Part shown: in pieces, positions 1-5,108 of the stretch
Layout: each line of letters starts with the position of its first letter
Numbering within the stretch: the stretch's first letter is position 1
Assembly: GCA_900552055.1 (NCBI GenBank)
Contig: URYI01000103.1
Span: 1-7,433 of the forward strand
DNA from: an uncultured Eubacteriales bacterium
Lineage (GTDB): Bacteria > Bacillota > Clostridia > Christensenellales > QALW01
Reading direction: 5' to 3'
Length of the DNA stretch: 7,433 bases
Made by a program: the position numbers and the translations under genes
The notes under the pieces: generated by a model
Told to the model about the DNA's origin: nothing
The model's input: only the letters and a program-made list of their open reading frames with translations
Database searches by the model: none

Positions 1-51
1 CAAGCCTGTAGCGGACTTTCACCGCCAAGTTATTACGCGTGCCGAGCACAC
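1..51 (-). mobile_element. 5' end of a group IIC intron (partial, runs off the left edge)
   Basis: Read on the minus strand from base 51, the sequence begins GTGTGCTCGGCACGCG and continues to a CGGTGAAAGTCCG hairpin segment and CTACAGGCTTG. This matches the layout of the 5' end of bacterial class C group II introns as I remember it from the Oceanobacillus iheyensis ribozyme, which starts GUGUGCCCGGCAUGGGUG and then has GGGUGAGAGUCCC in domain I. The first base of this match lies two bases past a strong palindromic terminator, which is the hallmark insertion site of IIC introns. Only about 51 nt are visible, so the reverse transcriptase/maturase, domain V and the 3' splice site would lie left of the window. 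On the plus strand the same bases give a short open frame ending in TAA at 52-54, which I regard as a shadow of the ribozyme. The comparison is from memory, not a search. Confidence 0.72.
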
Positions 52-53
52 TA

Positions 54-93
54 AAAGAAGGCAAAAGCCATTTAAATGGCTTTTGCCTTCTTT
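54..93 (-). terminator. Perfect 40-bp palindromic intrinsic terminator, probable intron target
   Basis: The 17-base arm AAAGAAGGCAAAAGCCA (54-70) is exactly complementary to 77-93 around a TTTAAA centre. Read on the minus strand, the hairpin ends in CTTCTTTT and the putative group IIC intron begins two bases later. It could work in both directions because both sides are A/T-rich. The only minus-strand gene reading toward it is the HxlR gene about 500 bp away, so it may originally have served a gene now lost from 94-592. Confidence 0.85.
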
Positions 94-592
94 ATTTAAG
101 CAAAATGCTTCAGCCGCGCTTAATATTTATTTATTAGCTATATAAATCCGCCTTCAGCCTTAGACTAAAACTGGGTCCATGTGCGGAAGATAATACGGCC
201 CAAACGGCTGAACTGCATACTTGAGGTGTTATTTCTCTTCATTTCCGTTCAGGGACCGGTAACTGCGGCAGCTTGCCAATACCTTACAGGAACGCTAATC
301 AGCACATTTTTGCAGTTTCATCTCCGCTGATTTGGGACTGAAGGCTGAGAATGCTGATTTGGTACTGTTGCCAATGCTGCAAATTAAGAAGCGCCGGGAT
401 CGCGCCGCATAGGATAACGCAGGATACAGACGGATAACAGGGCTGATGCGCATTACAGCTTGCGCGCTGTGACTTTGGCGCTATTCATATAATAAAGTAT
501 TTAAATCAATTCGGCCTGCGCATACAATTATAGTCATCTCTTTACTGCACGCAAGGCTACAACCACCATTATATCTTCAACTTTCTTTTAAG
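94..592. other. Gene-poor stretch, probably decayed sequence
   Basis: About 500 bp with no open frame that I can assign on either strand and no tRNA- or rRNA-like segment. Several short frames read plausibly for 20 to 50 codons and then break, for example a minus-strand frame ending near 298 and a plus-strand frame around 299-410. This would suit a decayed gene, but I cannot name a family. It contains a 27-bp-period imperfect repeat (326-379) and a 10-bp-period GGATA run (412-441). I see no convincing promoter. Confidence 0.5.
326..367. repeat. Short direct repeat with 27-bp period
   Basis: GCTGATTTGGGACTG at 326-340 recurs as GCTGATTTGGTACTG at 353-367, with 14 of 15 bases identical. The spacing of 27 bp is nine codons, and in one plus-strand frame both copies read Ala-Asp-Leu-x-Leu. 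This would fit an internal repeat in a former coding sequence, but stop codons flank the frame. Confidence 0.6.
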
Positions 593-925
593 CTACAGCC
601 TGTTCTTTTCTCCCCAATCGCACATGCCGTCCAAAATAGGTATCAGGGACCTGCCCCTGTCGGTAAGGCTGTATTCCACCTTAGGAGGTATCTGCGGATA
701 CTCTTCCCTATGTATAAGCTTATCCGCCTCCAGCTCTTTTAATGTGGAACTGAGAGTCTTATATGAAATCTCTCCTATATATTTTTTCATCTCATTAAAC
801 CTTACCACTCCGAAACGCATTAAGGTATACAGGATGGTCATCTTATATTTGCCATTGATTAAAGACAGGGTATAACTGAACCCCGTTGAACCAAGGCATT
901 CCTTTGAAATACAACTTTGATCCAT
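593..925 (-). CDS. HxlR-family winged-helix transcriptional regulator, possible thiol redox sensor
   Basis: A 110-residue protein, the usual length for the HxlR (DUF24) branch of MarR-like regulators. The family core is clear: LINGKYKMTILYTL (residues 22-35), RFNEMKKYIGEISYKTLSSTL (about 42-62, the recognition region), LEADKLIHREEYPQIPPKVEYSLT (about 65-88, the wing) and GRSLIPILDGMCDWGEK near the C-terminus. Two cysteines precede the winged helix (C5 and C10). HxlR proteins such as Bacillus YodB, CatR and HypR sense quinones or disulfide stress through an N-terminal cysteine, so a redox or electrophile signal is a reasonable inference. AAGGAG (minus strand, 939-934) lies eight bases before the ATG and supports this start. 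It is divergent from two flavin reductase genes and probably controls them and itself through the dyad at 964-990. The family call is firm; the ligand is unknown. Confidence 0.93.
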   Translation of the reverse strand: MDQSCISKECLGSTGFSYTLSLINGKYKMTILYTLMRFGVVRFNEMKKYIGEISYKTLSSTLKELEADKLIHREEYPQIPPKVEYSLTDRGRSLIPILDGMCDWGEKNRL

Positions 926-963
926 TTAACGCTCTCCTTAAGGTTAGTATTTAACATGATTGT

Positions 964-990
964 AAGTATCGCACTTTAATGTGCGTACTT
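964..990. promoter_or_regulatory. Candidate HxlR operator (inverted repeat in the divergent promoter region)
   Basis: AAGTATCGCAC (964-974) and GTGCGTACTT (981-990) form an inverted repeat around TTTAAT, perfect apart from one unpaired T at 969. The right arm overlaps the predicted -35 of the flavoprotein promoter by two bases, where a bound repressor would block RNA polymerase. It lies between the regulator and the genes it probably controls. Assignment to the HxlR protein is inference. Confidence 0.6.
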
Positions 991-1017
991 GTATTCCATT
1001 AATATTCTAGATATAAT
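989..1017 (+). promoter_or_regulatory. SigA-type promoter for the flavoprotein pair
   Basis: TTGTAT (989-994) and a perfect TATAAT (1012-1017) are separated by 17 bp, reading toward the gene at 1072. The -35 is weak (three of six bases), as expected for a regulated promoter. The predicted start near 1024 gives a leader of about 48 nt. Confidence 0.65.
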
Positions 1018-1071
1018 TATAATATCAGCAGCAGGAAAAGTCAATGCCGTTAAAATTAAGGAGGAATAAAT

Positions 1072-1620
1072 ATGAGTAAAAAAATAGCAGTTATAACCGG
1101 GAGCCCCCGCAGGAACGGCAACAGCTTTGCCATGACCGATGCTTTTATAAAGGCGGCTGAAAAAAATGGCCATATTGTTATCCGATTTGATGCGGCTATG
1201 CTGAAGCTGGGCGGCTGCCGCGCGTGCGAAACCTGCTATAAAACAGGCAAGGCATGTTCTTTTGACGATGACTTTAACAATATTGCCCCCGCTGTTCTGG
1301 AAGCGGATGCAATAGTTTTTACCATGCCGGTATACTGGTATTCCATTCCAGCTCAGATAAAAAGCGTCATTGACCGGATTTATTCTCTGGTAATAGGAGG
1401 CAAGGACATTTCAGGCAAGGAATGCGCCCTTATTGCCTGCTGCGAAGAGGATGACCCCACGGTGCTGGACGGGGTTCGCATACCTATTGAACGCACGGCC
1501 GCCCTGAATAAGTGGAAAATGGTTGGAGAAGTGCTGGTGCCAGGCGTGCTTAATGCCGGGGACATTTATAAAACTGACGGCTGCAAACAGGCGGCCGCTT
1601 TGGCAGAAAAATTTAATTAA
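1072..1620 (+). CDS. Flavodoxin-fold NAD(P)H-dependent oxidoreductase, iron-sulfur-flavoprotein-like
   Basis: A 182-residue cytoplasmic protein of the NADPH-dependent FMN reductase / flavodoxin-2 group. The first beta strand leads into the FMN phosphate-binding loop GSPRRNGNS (residues 10-18). PVYWYSIPAQIKSVIDR (86-102) is the typical flavin-contacting motif of this group. Between them is a cysteine cluster at C49, C52, C55 and C62 (CX2CX2CX6C), close to the compact 4Fe-4S motif of archaeal iron-sulfur flavoproteins, although many relatives keep similar cysteines without a proven cluster. TAAGGAGG (1057-1064) sits seven bases before the ATG. It is the first gene of a two-gene operon with a paralogue 10 bp downstream, divergent from an HxlR regulator. 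A likely role is reduction of quinones, nitro compounds or similar electrophiles. The substrate cannot be read from the sequence. Confidence 0.88.
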   Translation: MSKKIAVITGSPRRNGNSFAMTDAFIKAAEKNGHIVIRFDAAMLKLGGCRACETCYKTGKACSFDDDFNNIAPAVLEADAIVFTMPVYWYSIPAQIKSVIDRIYSLVIGGKDISGKECALIACCEEDDPTVLDGVRIPIERTAALNKWKMVGEVLVPGVLNAGDIYKTDGCKQAAALAEKFN

Positions 1621-1624
1621 GGAG
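1619..1624 (+). promoter_or_regulatory. Ribosome binding site that fixes the start of the second flavoprotein
   Basis: AAGGAG overlaps the stop codon of the upstream gene and ends six bases before ATG 1631. An in-frame ATG at 1523, inside the upstream gene, has no such site and would add 36 residues outside the flavodoxin fold. Confidence 0.8.
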
Positions 1625-1630
1625 AACAAA

Positions 1631-2182
1631 ATGGGTAAAAAAATTGTTATATTAAACGGGAGCCCCCGCAAAAACGGAAATACCTCCGCATTGGTTCAGG
1701 CATTTACCCAAGGCGCAAAAATATCCAACAACATAATCAATGAATTTTTTCTTGACAGCATGGATATTCATGGCTGCAAAGGCTGTTTTTGCGGCGACAG
1801 CAGCCGGACATGTCCATGTGTGCAAAAAGACGATATGGATAAAATCTATCCGGCTATAAAAGAAAGCGATATAATAATCCTTGCTTCTCCTTTATATTAC
1901 TGGAACATGAGCGGTCAGCTCAGAACAGCTATAGATCGTCTGTTTGCTTTAGAAGAAGGAAAAGAAAATCTATTGCGAGGGCATTCGCGCGCCGTAATAC
2001 TGCTTATGGCGGCAGAAGGGCATGATTTTGCCGACGTCCTGACATATTACAGGCATTTATCAGAACATCTAAGATGGAAAAATCTCGGCTGCGTCCTGGC
2101 CGGGGGTAATGGCGAAGCAGGAGATATCCAAGGAAACCCTGAAATCCAGCAGGCATATGAGCTGGGAAAGTCAATTAAGTAA
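1631..2182 (+). CDS. Flavodoxin-fold NAD(P)H-dependent oxidoreductase, second paralogue
   Basis: A 183-residue protein paralogous to its upstream neighbour. Both begin M-x-KKI, carry GSPR(R/K)NGN at residues 10-17, share a cysteine region starting at C49/C52 and have (V/L)Y(W/Y) followed by IDR near residues 87-103. Here the cysteines are C49, C52, C54, C61 and C63, spaced differently from the upstream copy, so any metal cluster or disulfide chemistry may differ. The start at 1631 is set by the AAGGAG six bases upstream and by exact alignment with the N-terminus of the first copy. The 10-bp gap implies co-transcription from the promoter at 989-1017. The pair looks like an old tandem duplication: a 13-base identity survives in the loop-coding region (1099-1111 and 1658-1670), but the proteins are well diverged. 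The physiological substrate is unknown. Confidence 0.88.
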   Translation: MGKKIVILNGSPRKNGNTSALVQAFTQGAKISNNIINEFFLDSMDIHGCKGCFCGDSSRTCPCVQKDDMDKIYPAIKESDIIILASPLYYWNMSGQLRTAIDRLFALEEGKENLLRGHSRAVILLMAAEGHDFADVLTYYRHLSEHLRWKNLGCVLAGGNGEAGDIQGNPEIQQAYELGKSIK

Positions 2183-2377
2183 ACGGCCCTGAATCTGCGG
2201 CCGAAAATGGCCTGCATCAGGCAATGAAAAATCCTTTCATATGTGCTTTTACGGTTATAAAGGTCCGACAATAAATTTTAACCCCACCCTGCCGCCAGAG
2301 ACCAAAAAGCCGCGGAATCCCCCCGCCCTTAAACCATACGGCCTCCACTAACGCCGGGACGGTTGCGGCGCGGGCAG

Positions 2378-2405
2378 GCCGCCGTTAAGGCGGCGGGTTT
2401 ATATT
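2378..2405 (+). terminator. Possible weak terminator of the flavoprotein operon
   Basis: GCCGCC (2378-2383) pairs with GGCGGC (2389-2394) around GTTAA, followed by GGG and a T-rich TTTATATT. The stem is short and the T-run interrupted, and it lies about 200 bp past the stop codon, so this is tentative. No better terminator is visible directly after 2182. Confidence 0.35.
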
Positions 2406-2429
2406 GTCCCGGCCCGAACGGGCCGGGAC
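2406..2429. repeat. Strong GC-rich hairpin
   Basis: GTCCCGGCCCG (2406-2416) is exactly complementary to CGGGCCGGGAC (2419-2429), with only AA between them. No T-run follows on either strand, so it is not a classical terminator. The left arm could also pair with GCCGGGAC at 2353-2360, which repeats part of the right arm. Confidence 0.7.
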
Positions 2430-2532
2430 GGGCGCAGAGTTAAAGCCGCTGAAAAATAGATCCGAGTGGAAAATAAATATAGGCTTTAGATAACAGGCAG
2501 TCCCGGAGCGCCCACATTAAAAGGGCGGGGCG

Positions 2533-2578
2533 CCCCATTGGAAACCTCAAAACATCCCCATTGAAAATCTCAAAACAT
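2533..2578. repeat. 23-bp tandem repeat, two copies (possible mobile-element end)
   Basis: Two adjacent 23-bp units (2533-2555 and 2556-2578) each begin CCCCATTG and end CTCAAAACAT, differing at two positions. They abut a GGGGCGCCCC palindrome (2527-2536). Repeated ends of this kind resemble the multiple terminal repeats of IS21-family elements, but no transposase gene is present and the resemblance is from memory only. Confidence 0.6.
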
Positions 2579-2601
2579 AATAAACATATAAAAGATACAA
2601 A

Positions 2602-2645
2602 ATAATAAGGCGGGAAAGCCCAAATATTTTGCTGCCCACCCGCCT
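2602..2645 (-). terminator. Intrinsic terminator of the glycosidase-like gene
   Basis: On the minus strand AGGCGGG (2645-2639) pairs with CCCGCCT (2614-2608), followed by the T-rich TATTATT. The loop is long (24 nt), which lowers confidence, but the position about 30 bp past the stop codon is right. Confidence 0.55.
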
Positions 2646-2676
2646 CGTAAAGCTATAAATATAATAGTCCCAACAC

Positions 2677-4902
2677 TTAAATATTATTTCCGGCTTCTAC
2701 AATATAATGCTTGCCGGGTTCTAGTTGCAGCTTTATTCTGCCCCATACGCCTTCTCCGCATATTTCTGTCTCACATTCATGCCGCTCACCATTTACAAAG
2801 CATGTCACATGGCTTTCCGGTTCAAACGGGCCGGCACGGAACAAAAGCTCTATCTCTTTTTCGCATTGTATGCATACCTTTTGCCTGCCCCCATCAGGGA
2901 ATTGATACTTAAGGTTTATTGTAGCGCTTCCGTCGGGAAGGGGCAGTTCTTCCGCCTCAAAGGCCCAGCCCTTAGGCAGCCTGGGAATCCATTTAAACGC
3001 CCCGTCTTTTGTTGCACACAGCCCAATCACGGTCATAAACGTATGCATAACCTCCGCCTGGTGCGCTAAATTGCCCAAATCCCCCTGCCGCCTGAACATC
3101 TTTTTGTTCGGACTGTAGCTGGCGCATTCAGGCACTATATAAGGCTGCGGCAACCGCGGCGAATAACATATCTTGCATAGATTTTCCAGCAAACGCGTAT
3201 AATCGGACACCTTATCCAGAAGCAAGGCCGTTTGAGTAAATATGCTGTGGTCATAGCCGATGCCTCTTGGCCCTACGAATGTATCCCCTATATAGTCGTT
3301 AAAATCCTCCTCGTAAGTGTCCCGGCTGAGATTATACCAATTTTCAGGAACATCATGCAGCGCATCATATCCAGCGTAATCTGAATATGTAGGCAGAGAG
3401 GAATCATGATAAAATCCGCGGTTATATAAATCCCATTTTCCCTCTTTAACAAAGTAATCCAATATGGACTTTTCAAGCTTTTTGCTTAAATCCAGCCATT
3501 CATCAGCCAATTCATTCATTCCTGCACATCTGACCATATCTGAATATGCCCTGACGCCCAGGCAGCAGGCAATATTCCCGTACATGGTTATTTTCATTCC
3601 TGCGCCAAAAGCAATATCAGCCAGGCCCGCTTCGGTTTCACCATAGAGCAGTCCATGTTCGCTGAAAGACAGCTCCGGATTATCCAGGCACCATTGAATA
3701 AATTTAACCGGCTCGATTATTTCCTCCAAATTCTGCTTAACAAAATCCACGCTTTTGCCTTCGCTCTTCCACACGTTATATATGCCCAGCATGGCAAAGC
3801 CATGGCCGTCCACTTCAAAATTGCCCAGATTCCGGAATTCGTCCCCGAATTTCTCCTGAGTATATTTAGTATACCATCCGGCATATTGAAGCACCTTAGA
3901 ATAATACATGGGATCATCGCATACTGCCGTCCAATGCCCCGGAATAGGCTTGCCGCCAAGGGTAAGCTTCTCTCTTTTAAAATACATCATGCAATTCTGA
4001 CTGTATTCAACCGCCTTATCCGCCTTTTCCTTAAAGCCCAGACGGGAAATAGCGGTAATGCTGTGATGATTGCGCGTCCACATCTGTGTGTAATAGCTGT
4101 TGGCTCCCGGCCTCCATGTGCCAAAGCCATCATATCTCCAGCTCGGAGCCATATAGCTGCTCTCATGCACCTTGCCGTCTTCCCCTATTTTATGATATAT
4201 AGCCATCATGTTCTCATAAAAAACCCCTGTGGCTATCTCCGCATAGGCATTTCCCGTGAAGCGCACCTTCACTCCATCATAATCAATCGGAAATTCAAAC
4301 CTGGGAGGAAGCAGATAGTCCTGCGGGTCAAAAGTAAACAGCGCATGCGCAATTTCTGAAAGCGCACTGGTTACTCTCTCAGGCAGTGGATGTTCGGGGT
4401 CTATAACATGTGATATGAAAAACTCATCCTGATTAGTATCAGAAACAGCGTAATGAGTATATACCGGCTCTCCTTTTTTTTGCGGGCTGGGCTGAACCTC
4501 TACGCTTTTAAGCTCGTCCCCGCTTAATTTAATGCAAAGCATATACGGGCTTTGAGCGGTTGTTCCCCCTTTAAGAAACAGCGTATCCTGAAGCAGCTGC
4601 GTCATCCTGGGATTGCTGTCCTCGCCAAAAAAGGGTGCTTGGCCGTCGCTGAAATGTTTTGCGAACCATAAAGTATAGCCAAAAATCAAGGGCACCTCAT
4701 CAACTTTGCCGCTCGAATAGCTTATAACTAATTTGCCGGCACAGTCGCCCGGATAATATGTATCCTCATCCCGGTTAGAGCCCCAGTCAGGGCAGCCTTT
4801 ATCAGGAGAATATGTCCCGCCAAGCAGATAAAGATATCGCCCGGCCTTAGGCTTAAACTGATTTAACGGAATCCAATTAATTTCTTTTGCCGCGTTTTCC
4901 AT
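2677..4902 (-). CDS. Six-hairpin (alpha/alpha)6-barrel glycosidase-like protein, specificity unknown
   Basis: A 741-residue protein without a signal peptide or membrane segment, so probably cytoplasmic. An N-terminal beta-rich part (about residues 1-240, with KLVISYSS and VPLIFGYTLWF) precedes a helical barrel-like region (about 250-630) and a small beta-rich C-terminal part. Features typical of six-hairpin glycosidases are MWTRNHHSITA (274-284), PGHW (321-324), GETEAGLAD (421-429) and, at the domain junction, KWIPRLPKGW (637-646), which resembles the P-x-LP-x-GW motif common after the barrel in such enzymes. It probably acts on an imported oligosaccharide. I cannot place it in a named GH family and give no catalytic residues. 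The upstream in-frame GTG at 4920 lies at the ribosome binding site, so ATG 4902 is the likely start. It has its own promoter and no transporter or sugar regulator within view. Confidence 0.72.
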   Translation of the reverse strand: MENAAKEINWIPLNQFKPKAGRYLYLLGGTYSPDKGCPDWGSNRDEDTYYPGDCAGKLVISYSSGKVDEVPLIFGYTLWFAKHFSDGQAPFFGEDSNPRMTQLLQDTLFLKGGTTAQSPYMLCIKLSGDELKSVEVQPSPQKKGEPVYTHYAVSDTNQDEFFISHVIDPEHPLPERVTSALSEIAHALFTFDPQDYLLPPRFEFPIDYDGVKVRFTGNAYAEIATGVFYENMMAIYHKIGEDGKVHESSYMAPSWRYDGFGTWRPGANSYYTQMWTRNHHSITAISRLGFKEKADKAVEYSQNCMMYFKREKLTLGGKPIPGHWTAVCDDPMYYSKVLQYAGWYTKYTQEKFGDEFRNLGNFEVDGHGFAMLGIYNVWKSEGKSVDFVKQNLEEIIEPVKFIQWCLDNPELSFSEHGLLYGETEAGLADIAFGAGMKITMYGNIACCLGVRAYSDMVRCAGMNELADEWLDLSKKLEKSILDYFVKEGKWDLYNRGFYHDSSLPTYSDYAGYDALHDVPENWYNLSRDTYEEDFNDYIGDTFVGPRGIGYDHSIFTQTALLLDKVSDYTRLLENLCKICYSPRLPQPYIVPECASYSPNKKMFRRQGDLGNLAHQAEVMHTFMTVIGLCATKDGAFKWIPRLPKGWAFEAEELPLPDGSATINLKYQFPDGGRQKVCIQCEKEIELLFRAGPFEPESHVTCFVNGERHECETEICGEGVWGRIKLQLEPGKHYIVEAGNNI

Positions 4903-4911
4903 AAACTTAAT

Positions 4912-4917
4912 TCCTTT
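4912..4917 (-). promoter_or_regulatory. Ribosome binding site that fixes the glycosidase-like start
   Basis: AAAGGA on the minus strand ends nine bases before ATG 4902. An in-frame GTG at 4920-4918 directly abuts this site and has no Shine-Dalgarno of its own, so the six-residue longer form is unlikely. Confidence 0.75.
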
Positions 4918-4924
4918 CACGCTA

Positions 4925-4949
4925 TTGCAAACTTATTGTTTTGTAAACT
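4925..4949. promoter_or_regulatory. Direct repeat between promoter and start codon, possible operator
   Basis: TTGCAAACT (4925-4933) and TTGTAAACT (4941-4949) match at eight of nine bases with a 16-bp period. They lie just downstream of the predicted -10, where a repressor would block the glycosidase-like gene. The half-sites resemble those of LacI-type sugar repressors, but no regulator gene is near. Tentative. Confidence 0.35.
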
Positions 4950-4955
4950 CATTGT

Positions 4956-4984
4956 ATTTTACTTTATATTGCACGTTAAATCAA
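4956..4984 (-). promoter_or_regulatory. SigA-type promoter of the glycosidase-like gene
   Basis: On the minus strand TTGATT (4984-4979) and TAAAAT (4961-4956) are separated by 17 bp. The -10 matches five of six consensus bases and the -35 four of six. The leader would be about 45-50 nt. Confidence 0.65.
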
Positions 4985-5003
4985 TAGAAAAGCATAAAAA
5001 ATA

Positions 5004-5017
5004 CGTTTTTTTAAACG
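5004..5017. promoter_or_regulatory. Small inverted repeat upstream of the -35
   Basis: CGTTT (5004-5008) and AAACG (5013-5017) flank TTTT, about 20 bp upstream of the predicted -35 of the glycosidase-like gene. It could bind a regulator, but it is short enough to be chance. Confidence 0.25.
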
Positions 5018-5039
5018 CAAAATATTCAGCGAACAGAAA

Positions 5040-5060
5040 TGCCCGGCCGATAGCCGGGCA
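5040..5060 (-). terminator. Intrinsic terminator of the nudF-like gene
   Basis: TGCCCGGC (5040-5047) pairs perfectly with GCCGGGCA (5053-5060) around a five-base loop. On the minus strand it is followed by TTTCTGTT and lies about 50 bp past the nudF stop, separating that gene from the glycosidase-like gene. Confidence 0.7.
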
Positions 5061-5108
5061 GAAATAAAAAGCACTATTTATTATTAAACCAAATGTTTCA
5101 GAAAAAAC

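Larger units (their letters stand above)
2183..2676. other. Structured, partly GC-rich intergenic region
   Basis: Nearly 500 bp without a supportable gene. From about 2281 to 2440 it is strikingly GC-rich compared with the surroundings and holds hairpins at 2378-2394 and 2406-2429. From 2501 to 2578 it has a GGGGCGCCCC palindrome and a 23-bp tandem repeat. The AT-rich end (2579-2676) carries the terminator of the downstream minus-strand gene. A minus-strand open frame that begins near 2271 overlaps the second flavoprotein gene and looks spurious. Confidence 0.6.

Noticed and set aside
1..54. C-terminal end of a protein on the plus strand (17 codons ending in TAA)
   Set aside because: The minus strand explains the same bases better as a group IIC intron 5' end, with conserved intron-start and hairpin segments and the expected terminator alongside.
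455..470. Hairpin ACAGC / GCTGT
   Set aside because: Only five base pairs with no T-run; expected by chance in a window of this length.
1523..1630. N-terminal 36-residue extension of the second flavoprotein
   Set aside because: It overlaps the upstream gene, lacks a ribosome binding site and breaks the alignment with the paralogue, which starts exactly at 1631.
2047..2271. Minus-strand 74-codon open frame
   Set aside because: It lies largely antisense to the second flavoprotein gene, has no ribosome binding site and no recognisable motif.
2533..2578. CRISPR array
   Set aside because: The two 23-bp units are directly adjacent without spacers and there are only two copies.
2711..4359. Several plus-strand open frames of 60 to 234 codons
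   Set aside because: All are antisense shadows of the glycosidase-like gene; their translations are low-complexity, rich in Ala, His, Ile and Arg, and lack start signals.
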